A stretch of DNA of 64,000 bases from Sporolactobacillus mangiferae (GCF_023336505.1 NZ_JAMAST010000003.1:280588-344587), one strand, 5' to 3'. Counted from the stretch's first letter, positions 9,581-17,792 are shown. Numbers and translations are program-made. The notes: a model not told the origin generated them from the letters alone.

Positions 9581-9662
9581 CCTTTTCGTCTCCTTTTTCT
9601 GTTCTCCTTCAGTCTCCCATGCCTCTTTTCTGATCTGCACGTCGTTCACTTCTCCAAGTAAA

Positions 9663-9702
9663 ACGAAGAGCCCCATCCAGATGCTGCTCTGAATGAGGCT
9701 CT
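9663..9702 (-). terminator. Terminator-like hairpin in the leader of the panE-like gene
   Basis: A 15-bp stem (9702-9688 with 9681-9667, two G-T wobbles) and hexaloop GCAGCA. It is followed on the minus strand by a moderately T-rich TCGTTTTACTT. It lies about 85 bases before the start codon, so it would act as a regulated rather than a gene-end terminator. Confidence 0.65.
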
Positions 9703-9710
9703 GCTTAAGT

Positions 9711-9804
9711 CCCATTCAGTACAAATAGGACTCAAGCACATACGATCGATGAATCGATGGATGCACTGAGTCCTAACTAATCAAAATGACGACTACTTTG
9801 TACT
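9711..9804 (-). promoter_or_regulatory. Structured 5' leader domain, candidate riboswitch or attenuator
   Basis: Minus-strand outer stem AGTACAAA/TTTGTACT (9804-9797 with 9725-9718) encloses stem AGGACTCA/TGAGTCCT (9774-9767 with 9734-9727), with a 22-base one-sided bulge and a loop containing two ATCGAT palindromes. Just after the outer stem, CTGAATG (9719-9713) is complementary to CATTCAG (9695-9689) in the 5' arm of the downstream hairpin, so it can act as an antiterminator. TTGAGTCC can instead pair with the following GGACTTAA. No T-box or known riboswitch consensus was recognised. Confidence 0.6.
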
Positions 9805-9864
9805 GTTTTGAACGGAACATGATTGCGACCTTCTTTTTGGAAGACTATTTAAGTGAGTGCTGTC

Positions 9865-9893
9865 AGTTTACACGATCCATGGCTTGTTGTCAA
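9865..9893 (-). promoter_or_regulatory. Promoter of the panE-like gene
   Basis: Minus-strand TTGACA (9893-9888), 17-base spacer, TAAACT (9870-9865). It places transcription start about 280 bases before the start codon. Confidence 0.7.
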
Positions 9894-9963
9894 TGGAATT
9901 TTTCGAAAATTTGCATTTAAGGATACCCACAAAGATCCCAAATGTGTACTAGCAAATGAGGTC

Positions 9964-9997
9964 AAAACAAAAGGACCGCTTTGTTGCCACGGTCCTC
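9964..9997 (-). terminator. Terminator of the opuA operon
   Basis: Minus-strand AGGACCG/CGGTCCT stem followed by TTTTGTTTT, about 90 bases after the opuAC stop. Confidence 0.75.
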
Positions 9998-10085
9998 TTT
10001 GAATAGCCGATGAACTTATCGTTCTCTGCATCGTCCTCTTCCGCACAGTAAAAAAGCAGCGGAAGTCATTCGAAAGACAATCTAA

Positions 10086-10970
10086 TCAATCCTTCAAATC
10101 TTCAATTGAATTGATCTTTACATAAGAAGGAACAACCAGCCCCAGCTTTGTTCCTTTTAAATTCGGGCCAAGATCAGTTACTTGATCCTTGAATTGTTTC
10201 AGGTAATCCGCATGCGTTGACGGAAGCCAGGCGGCAACAATAGCATCGTCACTGCCTTTTGCAAGACCGGCCCACATTTGCCCTGCACCAAGCTGCTCCA
10301 TTGTCACCTTATACCCCAGATCCTGAAGCACTTTGGCAATCACATGTGTACTGGCAATTTCAGAGGCCCATGCCACATAGCCGAGTTTAATGGATTTACC
10401 ACTGACTTTCTTGGCGCCTTTGGTCCACGCACTGACTTTGTCAGGATTTTCTTTTACCCATTGCGCTGCTGCTTTCTCGGCATCAGTACCGTTCTGAACC
10501 GAGAGCATCACCTTGCTCATATCCGCAGGTGTCCAATGAAACTGATCGAGGACCTTGGTCGCGTTGGGATCTTTCTTCTCGAAGCCCTTGTGGACAATAG
10601 TGTGGATGCTTTCTGACTTTCCGTATATTCCCTTCGGATCCTTTAAATATTTCAGATCATATTTCTGGAACATCCAGTGCGGTGTCCATCCTGTAACAAC
10701 GATCGGCTGCTTCTTTTTAATCGCCTTATCAAGCGCAGCGGTCATCGTTGATTCTGAACCCGACTGCACGGTCCAATTACTCAACCCGTAGTCTTTAACT
10801 ACCTGATCCGTCAATTTCATTTCACCGGCACCCGGATCAATACCGATAATCTTATGGTCAACTTTATTGCCGAATGAATCCGCACTGCCCGCACTCTGGC
10901 TCTGGCATCCTGCAAGAGTTAACGCAGCAATGATTAACGCGCTTAAAAAGATAAGATTAAACCTCTTCAT
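10086..10970 (-). CDS. opuAC: Glycine betaine-binding lipoprotein OpuAC
   Basis: Extracellular, membrane-anchored substrate-binding component of the OpuA osmoprotectant importer. Lipoprotein signal peptide with lipobox LAGC (Cys about residue 21). Then comes the Bacillus-type domain order in which IIGIDPGAGEM and VVTGWTPHWMF precede LGYVAWASEIAST, the circular permutation known for OpuAC relative to ProX. Trp residues of the betaine aromatic cage are visible in GWTPHW and YVAWASE. The frame is open back to 11033, but the ATG at 10970 begins the signal peptide. It follows the permease stop directly. Confidence 0.95.
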   Translation of the reverse strand: MKRFNLIFLSALIIAALTLAGCQSQSAGSADSFGNKVDHKIIGIDPGAGEMKLTDQVVKDYGLSNWTVQSGSESTMTAALDKAIKKKQPIVVTGWTPHWMFQKYDLKYLKDPKGIYGKSESIHTIVHKGFEKKDPNATKVLDQFHWTPADMSKVMLSVQNGTDAEKAAAQWVKENPDKVSAWTKGAKKVSGKSIKLGYVAWASEIASTHVIAKVLQDLGYKVTMEQLGAGQMWAGLAKGSDDAIVAAWLPSTHADYLKQFKDQVTDLGPNLKGTKLGLVVPSYVKINSIEDLKD

Positions 10971-10971
10971 A

Positions 10972-11820
10972 TTATGCTCCTCCTGTCTTTTTACCTCGTG
11001 TATTTTGTGACATGCGATCCAGCATAATCGCAATAATTACGATTGCCAGACCAGCTTCAACACCAATGTCAGTTTTCAGTGACGTGACTGCCAGATAAAC
11101 ATCAGCCCCAAGCCCTGGTGCACCGACAAGCGACGCTACGACAACCATCGATAATGAAAGCATGATGCTCTGATTCACGCCCGCCATGATTGTCGGCGCT
11201 GCCAGTGGAATCTGCACCTTAACTAGTTTCTGCCATGTAGTCGAACCAAATGCATTTGATGCTTCAATGAGATCGCCGGGAACCTGGCGAATTCCCAGCC
11301 CGGTCATACGAATCGTCGGCGGCATGGCAAAGACAATTGTCGCCACAACCCCGGGCGGCATACCGGTTCCGAACAGGAAAATAGCCGGAATCAAATAAAC
11401 GAATGAGGGCATCGTCTGCATAAAATCAAGAATCGGTGTCACGATGCGGTGAAACGTTCGATTAATGCCAGCCAGTATGCCGAGCGGAAGGCCGATTATT
11501 ATGGAAAGAACCACTGAAGTCAGGACAAGAGCAAAAGTCTGCATGGCATGCTGCCAGTAGCCCAGATCATAGATCAGAATCAGTCCAATCAACGTAAACA
11601 GAGCAACGCCCCAGCCCCGTCGCCAAAAAGCAACGCCTGCACAGATCAAGATAAAAACAACGGGCGTCATAAACAGAAACAGCCAGACCAGACTGTCAAC
11701 AAAGCCCTGGATTCCGGAGGCTATATAACCGAAAAATGTATCAAAGTGATCAGTAATGAATTGAATGAATACATCCGCCCAGTGACCGATTGGTATTTTA
11801 GGCAAAAAGGTGGCATTCAT
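10972..11820 (-). CDS. opuAB: Glycine betaine ABC transporter permease OpuAB
   Basis: Membrane-spanning subunit of OpuA, 282 residues, with about six to eight hydrophobic segments. The binding-protein-dependent transport domain covers residues from about 95 on. The EAA-type cytoplasmic loop that contacts the ATPase is visible as EASNAFGSTTWQKLVKVQIP. Its start codon overlaps the opuAA stop by four bases (ATGA), indicating coupled translation. Confidence 0.95.
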   Translation of the reverse strand: MNATFLPKIPIGHWADVFIQFITDHFDTFFGYIASGIQGFVDSLVWLFLFMTPVVFILICAGVAFWRRGWGVALFTLIGLILIYDLGYWQHAMQTFALVLTSVVLSIIIGLPLGILAGINRTFHRIVTPILDFMQTMPSFVYLIPAIFLFGTGMPPGVVATIVFAMPPTIRMTGLGIRQVPGDLIEASNAFGSTTWQKLVKVQIPLAAPTIMAGVNQSIMLSLSMVVVASLVGAPGLGADVYLAVTSLKTDIGVEAGLAIVIIAIMLDRMSQNTRGKKTGGA

Positions 11821-13022
11821 GAGTGCTGCACCTCCTTATCTTTCGTTAAGGGTGTATTTCCTGCCAGCGCGTGAATAATCGCTCCACGTCGTACAAGCCC
11901 GCGCAGTCTCCCCTGATCATCAACAACCGCGAGTGGAATCGATGATTTTGAAATATCGTCAAACAGATCGTTCAGATGTGTATCCACTTTAACCGGCTGC
12001 ACCTTTTTAACAAATTCACCAATTGCCGTACTCGTTTTAATCGCCTGTGCTGCATCGTCTGCATCCACGACACCAAGCAGCTTCTGACTGCGATCAACAG
12101 CGAAAATGCTTGAAATGCCATTGTCATTCATCAGCTTTAGCGCAACGCGGGCACCACGATCAATAGTTACCGCATCCGCATGAGTCATAATGTTTCCTGC
12201 TGTGATGACCTTACTCAGATCAACGTCTTCAACAAAATGCGCCACATAGTCATTGGCCGGATTCATGAGAATCTCTTCAGGTGTGCCGATCTGAACAATG
12301 CGCCCGTCTTTCATCAAGGCAATTCGATCGCCGATACGCAGCGCTTCATCCAAATCATGCGTGATGAACACAATGGTTTTTTTCATCGCATCCTGCAAAT
12401 CAAGCAACTGATCCTGCATTTCCTTACGAATTAACGGATCAAGTGCGCTGAAGGCTTCATCCATCAGCAGAATATCCGTATCACTGGCTAATGCGCGGGC
12501 AAGCCCGACGCGCTGCTGCATGCCGCCGGACAGCTGACTGGGGTAACTCGCTTCATAGCCCTTCAGTCCGACAAGAGCCAATGCCTCAAGTGCTCGCTTT
12601 TCACGTTCTCTTTTATCGAGTCCCTGAATTTCAAGCCCGAATAATGTGTTGTCAAGAATGGTTCGGTGAGGAAAGAGCGCGAATCCCTGAAAAACCATAC
12701 TGATTTTCTTACGCCGAACTTGACGCAATTCCTCCGCCTTCATCTGTGTAATCTCCTGATCGTCTATAAAGATACTCCCTGATGTCGGCTCAATTAATCG
12801 ATTCAGAAGTCGGACCAAGGTCGATTTCCCGCTTCCGGACAGGCCCATGATGACAAAAATTTCACCGGATTCAACATAAAAACTTGCTTCAGCAACGCCG
12901 ACATTCAAATCGGTTTTCTCTTTTATCTCTTTTTTCGTTAATCCTTGTTCCAGTAATTCCAGACCATGCCTCGGATTTTTACCGAAAATTTTAATTGCCT
13001 GCCTGACTTCAATTTTTTTCAT
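11817..13022 (-). CDS. opuAA: Glycine betaine ABC transporter ATPase OpuAA with CBS domains
   Basis: ATPase of the osmoprotectant importer, 401 residues. Walker A GLSGSGKST at about residues 59-67, Q-loop VFQGFALFPH, signature LSGGMQQR, Walker B ILLMDEAFSALDP, and switch histidine in FITHDLDE. The C-terminal third holds a CBS pair, which in this family senses ionic strength. Ribosome-binding site GAGGTG. A GbsR-type repressor gene is divergent upstream, consistent with osmotic or substrate-dependent control. Order opuAA-AB-AC as in B. subtilis. Confidence 0.96.
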   Translation of the reverse strand: MKKIEVRQAIKIFGKNPRHGLELLEQGLTKKEIKEKTDLNVGVAEASFYVESGEIFVIMGLSGSGKSTLVRLLNRLIEPTSGSIFIDDQEITQMKAEELRQVRRKKISMVFQGFALFPHRTILDNTLFGLEIQGLDKREREKRALEALALVGLKGYEASYPSQLSGGMQQRVGLARALASDTDILLMDEAFSALDPLIRKEMQDQLLDLQDAMKKTIVFITHDLDEALRIGDRIALMKDGRIVQIGTPEEILMNPANDYVAHFVEDVDLSKVITAGNIMTHADAVTIDRGARVALKLMNDNGISSIFAVDRSQKLLGVVDADDAAQAIKTSTAIGEFVKKVQPVKVDTHLNDLFDDISKSSIPLAVVDDQGRLRGLVRRGAIIHALAGNTPLTKDKEVQHS

Positions 13023-13115
13023 TCGAACACCTCATCTTCCTTTATAATCACCATTAGGATTGTTTTTATCGTCAGTCTCTATTAAGAAAAACCGTGCAAA
13101 AAGTGCCCGGTCCTT

Positions 13116-13330
13116 ACTTCCGCACGATGTGGTGGCTTTCGCGTTGCATACAGGACGTACTTCCGCAGGATGCGGTGGCTTTCGCGTTGCATACAGGACG
13201 TATGCGCCCTTAGCGAAAGTTCTTTATAGTTATTAAAAAAGTTCCTTACATTAGTGGAACTCCCTTTTCAACCAGCGAAAGTTCCTTATAGTTATTGAAA
13301 ATTCCCTTACTTTAGTGGAAGTTCCCTTTA
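13116..13330. repeat. R4 repeat: 43-bp tandem duplication plus degenerate tail
   Basis: Two adjacent 43-base units (13116-13158, 13159-13201) differ at two positions; each contains ggtggctttcgcgttgcata. The tail has three related copies of agcgaaagttccttatagttattgaaa. A second locus is at 36271-36400. Confidence 0.8.
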
Positions 13331-13372
13331 CGCTGTAATCGAACTGGATTCGTGTCTTTTCGGTACTGAATC

Positions 13373-13520
13373 GGCGCTTCAGTTGCTCGCTTGCCGTGGG
13401 CGCACTGCGAGCCTCCTCAGGCAGGCAGGAATCTGCGGGATCTCGCTGGCACCAGCACCTTCCGCTTTGACACGGTTGAACCATTGTTTGATTCATTGGA
13501 TACGGGGCAAAATCATAGAC
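13373..13520. repeat. R2 GC-rich intergenic repeat, long copy
   Basis: Shares the tgctcgcttgccgtgggcgcac...gagcctcctcaggcaggcaggaatctgcgg core with 8497-8585. Its tail tccgctttga...ccattgtttgatt is shared with 27083-27165. Confidence 0.65.
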
Positions 13521-13540
13521 TTTCTTTTTTTGCTGGGAAT

Positions 13541-13590
13541 TTTGCCAACTGGCAAATCTCTGACAAAGGCACCCTCACACTTATAACATC
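13541..13590 (+). repeat. R1 intergenic repeat, degenerate copy
   Basis: ttttgccaactggcaaatctctgacaaaggcacc...cacttata; left half only, several changes. Confidence 0.5.
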
Positions 13591-13781
13591 ATCTGGAAAG
13601 ATTTGTATCATGCATTAAAAATTATAAAATTTATTTCATCATGAATTAGCGCATTGGTGGAAAATGCGGACTTCATACACCTTTCATTCTGCTGGCACAG
13701 GCCGCAGGCCGTGGTAAGTACGCACAGGAACATCGAAAAAAACGAGCCACTCAACAGTACCCATCGTAACATAATATTTTA

Positions 13782-13826
13782 TACAGTTCAAACTGTACAT
13801 TCAGAAATAACGATGTATACTATACA
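13782..13826. promoter_or_regulatory. Paired palindromes, candidate GbsR operator
   Basis: TACAGTT-CA-AACTGTA (13782-13797) and TGTATA-C-TATACA (13814-13826). They lie 32 bases apart, about three helical turns, upstream of the GbsR-type gene and in the divergent region facing opuA. Role is inferred from position and symmetry only. Confidence 0.45.
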
Positions 13827-13944
13827 ATATGTTTTAATAAAAGCGTCTTTGCGTATTGCTGCTTTTAACATTTTTATTCTTTTCAGAGTGCCGGGCAACG
13901 TATACAATGGAGTGTGTGGAATTTTCTTTAAAGTTGGTGATACT

Positions 13945-14490
13945 GTGGATCACGTTGAGATCATTGAAAATATAAGGGAACGTGTTATCGAATCCATTTC
14001 TCAAAATATGTATCTTTACGGTGTCAGTCCGTCAATCGGGCGCCTTTATGGGACTTTATTTTTTAAAGGCAGTCCGATGACCCTGGATGACATGAAAGAA
14101 GAATTAAAAATGAGTAAGACGAGCATGAGCACATCCGTGCGGACATTAAGCGAATTGAATATGGTGGAGCGTGTCTGGAGAAAAGGCATCCGTAAAGATC
14201 TGTACGCGGCCCAGGAAGACTGGTATCAGATTTTCACTGACTTTTTCGCCAATCAATGGCGAAAAGTCACCTCATTAAATGCCAAAGCGGTGCGCCAGTC
14301 GCTTAAAGAACTGAAGCAATTAATGCACGCCGAAGTGCTCAGTGAGGATGAAAAAAAACAGATTCAAGAAGATATCGACAAATACAACTATATCCTGGCT
14401 TATTATGACTGGCTTAATCGTCTTTTTGATTTTCTCGAGAGTGAGGAGCTCTACAAACAGGTCAAAAAAAAGGAAGAGAAGCCCGATTAA
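13945..14490 (+). CDS. GbsR/OpcR-type transcriptional repressor (MarR-like)
   Basis: Winged-helix regulator related to B. subtilis GbsR/OpcR, which control choline/glycine betaine uptake. Visible: SQNMYLYGVSPSIGRLYGTL, the DNA-recognition region MTLDDMKEELKMSKTSMSTS, and VWRKGIRKDLYAAQEDWYQ, all closely GbsR-like. Start chosen at GTG 13945 (GGTGAT a few bases upstream), giving 181 residues, the family length. The open frame runs on upstream to 13654, but that stretch holds the palindromes and does not look coding. It is divergent from opuA, its probable target. Confidence 0.88.
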   Translation: MDHVEIIENIRERVIESISQNMYLYGVSPSIGRLYGTLFFKGSPMTLDDMKEELKMSKTSMSTSVRTLSELNMVERVWRKGIRKDLYAAQEDWYQIFTDFFANQWRKVTSLNAKAVRQSLKELKQLMHAEVLSEDEKKQIQEDIDKYNYILAYYDWLNRLFDFLESEELYKQVKKKEEKPD

Positions 14491-14569
14491 GAAACTCATC
14501 CTGCCTGGGTAAAAAAATGAGGAAGCGTTGTCTCGTGTACATGGATTTCTGCGAAATAAGTAAACCTGG

Positions 14570-14651
14570 CTTTGCCAGGCCTCTGGCGGAAAGCCGCCGT
14601 CGCACTTATACTATTTCCCTTAAATTTTATATACTTTCTTAATAGTATAAG
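14570..14651 (+). repeat. R1 intergenic repeat, full copy
   Basis: Left cctggctttgccaggcctctggcgg. The right half is closed by a perfect 10-bp inverted repeat CTTATACTAT...ATAGTATAAG, which shows the second stem-loop most clearly. Confidence 0.85.
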
Positions 14652-14684
14652 AAAAAACAGCCCTGCCGGATCCGGCAGGGCTGT
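14650..14684 (-). terminator. Terminator of the D-lactate dehydrogenase gene
   Basis: ACAGCCCTGCCGG/CCGGCAGGGCTGT, 13 bp with a 2-base centre, followed on the minus strand by TTTTTT. Confidence 0.92.
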
Positions 14685-14701
14685 TCATTATTGATGATCG
14701 G

Positions 14702-15727
14702 TTATTTAGTGGCAGGCTGTGGCAGTTCAACTTCCGCACGGCCAAGACTTTCGCCTTTGATCGCTGCATTGAAGTTGTCATAGCTTGTTGAGATCATGTT
14801 CGATACGGCAACATCAGTCATCGCAGCAACATGAGGTGTGATTAATACTTTAGGATACAGTTCAATCAATTCTTTGATCGTTGCATCCGGGAATTCGCTG
14901 CCGTCAGAGAAATCCTTGCCAAAGAAGCGTGCTTCATCAGTCAATACGTCGGCGCCAAAGCCTTCAAGCTTGCCACTCTTGATTGCCTTTGTAACAGCGG
15001 CTTCATCAACGAGTTCTCCACGGGCAGTGTTAATCAGAATCGCGCCGTCTTTCATTTTGCCGATAAATTCTTCGTTTACAAAGTTTTCATTCTTTCCAGG
15101 GAAATATGGAAGGTGCAGGCTGACGATGTCGGATTCAGCAAGCAGTTCATCCAATTCCTTAAATTCAACCAGCTTCTTAGCGAAGTCGCTTTGGAAAATA
15201 TCATAACCAAGTAATTTAGCCCCGAGGCCTTTATACAACTCTGCTTCCACACAGCCGATATGACCGGTACCGACAATACCAACCGTCATTTTATGAACTT
15301 CGTGGCTGAAATTCGTTTCCGTTACTTTGAAATTCAATTTTGCCGTACGTGCAGTTGTATAAACAGTGTGACGAAGCAGAGACGTGCCCAGATATACAGC
15401 AAGTTCTGCGATCGCATTCGGTGAATAAGCAGGCACGCGGGCGACTTTAATGCCGAGATCAGCAGCTGCCTGAAGATCAATATGATTAAATCCAGCTGTA
15501 CGCGTAAATACATATTTGATACCGTAATCATTGAATTTTTCCAGATTGGCACGGTCTGCCAGGCAGTTAACGAACAGCAGGACACCATCGTGACCTTTAG
15601 CAAGATCGCCATTGTCTGCCGTCAGCAAGTCATTAACCAAAGTCAGTTCGTACCCGTATTTATTCAGTTCACTGTACAAATGTTCTTCGTAAGGTTCTAC
15701 ACCATACGCGATGATTTTAAAAGCCAT
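14702..15727 (-). CDS. D-lactate dehydrogenase (D-2-hydroxyacid dehydrogenase)
   Basis: NADH-dependent reduction of pyruvate to D-lactate, regenerating NAD in fermentation. 341 residues, two-domain D-2-hydroxyacid dehydrogenase fold. The NAD motif GIVGTGHIG is at residues 150-158. Catalytic residues are R236 (NTARGEL), E265 (TDEARF) and H299 (ITPHVAA). Related D-hydroxyisocaproate dehydrogenases share this pattern, so the preferred 2-oxoacid is not certain. AGGAGG is 10 bases before the start. The leader has a perfect 10-bp hairpin and a Rex-like box upstream. Monocistronic, with a strong terminator. Confidence 0.9.
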   Translation of the reverse strand: MAFKIIAYGVEPYEEHLYSELNKYGYELTLVNDLLTADNGDLAKGHDGVLLFVNCLADRANLEKFNDYGIKYVFTRTAGFNHIDLQAAADLGIKVARVPAYSPNAIAELAVYLGTSLLRHTVYTTARTAKLNFKVTETNFSHEVHKMTVGIVGTGHIGCVEAELYKGLGAKLLGYDIFQSDFAKKLVEFKELDELLAESDIVSLHLPYFPGKNENFVNEEFIGKMKDGAILINTARGELVDEAAVTKAIKSGKLEGFGADVLTDEARFFGKDFSDGSEFPDATIKELIELYPKVLITPHVAAMTDVAVSNMISTSYDNFNAAIKGESLGRAEVELPQPATK

Positions 15728-15760
15728 GCTTAAACATCCTCCTAAATAAAATTTATTCTA

Positions 15761-15784
15761 CTCCGTTGTTTCTGAACAACGGAG
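15761..15784 (-). promoter_or_regulatory. Perfect hairpin in the D-LDH 5' leader
   Basis: CTCCGTTGTT/AACAACGGAG, 10 bp, four-base loop, about 18 bases upstream of the Shine-Dalgarno sequence. It has no T run, so it is more likely a 5' mRNA stabiliser or operator than a terminator. Confidence 0.6.
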
Positions 15785-15805
15785 ATATAACTGAGACCGC
15801 CTGAT

Positions 15806-15823
15806 ACGTGATTCGTTTCACAA
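15806..15823 (-). promoter_or_regulatory. Rex-like operator upstream of D-LDH
   Basis: Minus strand TTGTGAAACGAATCACGT has the TGTGA-N6-TCAC core of Rex (NADH/NAD sensor) sites, with one arm imperfect. Rex control of lactate dehydrogenases is established in Firmicutes; its use here is inference. Confidence 0.45.
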
Positions 15824-16009
15824 TGAATAAAAAAATTTTTCATCGGTTAATCACATACTATTCGCAAAGTGCTATTTTCATCACTTTCATACGAATATTC
15901 AGGAAATCTTTTTTCTTTTTCACTCTAAAAGTATACCATTGGCCATAAACAGTCACAATCGATTAAAAATGATTTTTTTGTGAAAATTGCACTTTGTTTA
16001 AAATTCATT

Positions 16010-16759
16010 TCAACCATCCGCATCCGTCGGCTCCTGCTTCACCTGACTTGCAGCGAGGTGCAGTGAGAGTTCACGGATTCGGCGATCTGTATTCATGATT
16101 TCATCCGACAACTGCTTGGTCTCTGAAGCCATACATGCAGCCAGGCCTGCCATGTTGAGCAGACTAATGCTTTTTTTCCCCAGACGGGAGGCAAGTGAAA
16201 AGACGGAGGCGGTTTCCATGTCGACGCCATCCAGATTTTCTTTTTCCCATTTCCGCCAATGTCCCTCTTCCGCTGACGGCAAGGCAGATGCGCTAATCAC
16301 CGTGCCCACTCGATAGGGATAGCCACTCTGTTCGCAAAAATAAACGGCCTGATCAACCAGCTCAGGTGCTGCATGGAAAACAGCGGACTCTGTTACCGAT
16401 TCAGCGTACGCGGATTCGGCAATAAGAATACTACCCGGACAAGTGTCCCGTCTTAAACGATTCGCGTAACCTGTATGGATGAAAAGTCCACTGCCGCGCA
16501 TGGCCCAGGGGTACATCGTCGCTGCAACCATCGATGGGCCGAAGACATGGGCAAAAGCAATCCGTCTGCCGAGAAAATCACCGGTGACTGTGTTCCAGTC
16601 AGGAGTCGACGCCTTCGCGCCAAGCAGTGCGCGCCACAAAGAAAGATCCTGGTGATCGATCCACTGACTATGCAAAATCAGCGCATCCGGTACCATCCTC
16701 TCTTCACACGTTAAGGAAACTAGCCAATCCTTGCAGAAATCGTGATTTTGATCGTCCAT
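16010..16759 (-). CDS. Nucleoside phosphorylase family protein
   Basis: PNP/UDP phosphorylase superfamily member of 249 residues, probably a purine nucleoside or uridine phosphorylase. The C-terminal signature GVDMETASVFSLASRLGKK contains the ribose-contacting Met-Glu pair; MAAT and the central Glu/Ala-rich ESAYAES segment fit the fold. The C-terminus is Lys/Glu rich without further domains. Substrate cannot be told from the sequence. It lies downstream of a lipoprotein gene but is separated from it by a strong terminator, so it is probably independently transcribed. Confidence 0.75.
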   Translation of the reverse strand: MDDQNHDFCKDWLVSLTCEERMVPDALILHSQWIDHQDLSLWRALLGAKASTPDWNTVTGDFLGRRIAFAHVFGPSMVAATMYPWAMRGSGLFIHTGYANRLRRDTCPGSILIAESAYAESVTESAVFHAAPELVDQAVYFCEQSGYPYRVGTVISASALPSAEEGHWRKWEKENLDGVDMETASVFSLASRLGKKSISLLNMAGLAACMASETKQLSDEIMNTDRRIRELSLHLAASQVKQEPTDADG

Positions 16760-16775
16760 CGTAGTCCCTCTCTAT

Positions 16776-16840
16776 AAAAAACCGTTCCTATATCATTATG
16801 GACCCATAAGCGGCTGCTTATGAGTCCATGTCGGTTTTTT
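16776..16840 (-). terminator. Terminator of the lipoprotein gene
   Basis: Long interrupted stem (AAAAAACCG.../...CGGTTTTTT outside, ATGGAC/GTCCAT and ATAAGC/GCTTAT inside) with a six-T run on the minus strand. Confidence 0.85.
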
Positions 16841-16855
16841 CTCTGATGTGCGTCA

Positions 16856-17605
16856 TTACTTAATTTCTTTATACGTATTGCTGAGCAAGTCAAGCTGAGT
16901 AATCTTGCCGGAACTTTTATAGTAGCGGAAAAATCCTGCTGACGGCGCCGTATCCGGATCGGCAGCACTGTCATTTTTATGCCGCTCACGCAGTTCCATG
17001 GAATAATAGGTGCCGTTGTCCGTCGTGTCGATATAAACTTCGTCCGGAGTATGCCCGGCTGCTTTAATAACCGCAGCTTCTGCCTGTTCCTGTGTTACAG
17101 AAACACTTGAATTTTCGGATGAGGAATCAGATGATGAAGCAGACGGCTGATCACTCGGACTACTGCTGCTATTGGATGATTCTGACGGCTCGGACGACGT
17201 TGCCGCGCCTGCGGCCGTTTGTTCAGATGAACTGCCTTCAGCATTTTTCTGTTTTGCCGACATCACTTGTTCTCTTAACTCCCTTGCATCTTTTCGTAGC
17301 GTACCCGAACCGTTTTTTTGAAGGATCACAGCATTTAACGCTTTTAGTGCTTGATCCGGCTGATCCAGCATCGATTTTGCCGCTATGAAATGATTCGTCT
17401 GCGCTGATAAAATCGCTGCTTTTTTATCCTTTTTCTTATACTGCAGAGCCTTTTTAAAATAACTCTGTGCCGCGTCATAATCTTTTGAAACGAGAGCAGC
17501 CCGACCTTTTTCCATGGCCTGATCATAGGCCTGATCTTCCTGATTGGCACATCCAGTCAGGACAAGAGCAGAGATCAGGAATAATAAAAAGAGTACTTTT
17601 TTCAT
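16856..17605 (-). CDS. Lipoprotein with TPR-like N-terminus and Ser-rich linker
   Basis: Function unknown; extracytoplasmic lipid-anchored protein of 249 residues. Signal peptide and lipobox LTGC (Cys19). Residues about 25-115 are helical with a TPR-like pattern (AYDQAMEKGRAAL, YDAAQSYFKKAL). A low-complexity Ser/Glu/Pro linker spans about 120-170. The C-terminal domain (VTQEQAEAAVIKAAGHTPDEVYID...) resembles small secreted PepSY/YpeB-like modules. A similar layout (N-terminal anchor, Ser-rich linker, small C-terminal domain) recurs in the frameshifted gene at 59400. No enzymatic motif is seen. Confidence 0.75.
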   Translation of the reverse strand: MKKVLFLLFLISALVLTGCANQEDQAYDQAMEKGRAALVSKDYDAAQSYFKKALQYKKKDKKAAILSAQTNHFIAAKSMLDQPDQALKALNAVILQKNGSGTLRKDARELREQVMSAKQKNAEGSSSEQTAAGAATSSEPSESSNSSSSPSDQPSASSSDSSSENSSVSVTQEQAEAAVIKAAGHTPDEVYIDTTDNGTYYSMELRERHKNDSAADPDTAPSAGFFRYYKSSGKITQLDLLSNTYKEIK

Positions 17606-17792
17606 TGTCTGCCTCCGGTTTCGATGACATGCTGTCCATCATTAGTTTATCATTTTTTGTCATTATTTACGTCGGTCTTTATTATTTTATCGACAAAATT
17701 TGAAAAATGATGAATAGCTATGACACAGGCACCTGCCCAAATTACCCCGCATATACTGTTGAAATCAGCAAAGAAAAGAAAGGAGCATAATG

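Noticed and set aside
9581..9715. N-terminal extension of the panE-like protein
   Set aside because: It lacks similarity, overlaps the leader hairpin, and a proper ribosome-binding site and the Rossmann fold start at 9580.
9663..9804. T-box leader
   Set aside because: No AGGGTGGNACCGCG antiterminator bulge and no stem I specifier arrangement.
13654..13944. N-terminal extension of the GbsR-type protein by about 97 codons
   Set aside because: The frame is open, but it contains the palindromes and promoter-like sequence, has non-coding composition, and the family is about 180 residues starting at GTG 13945.
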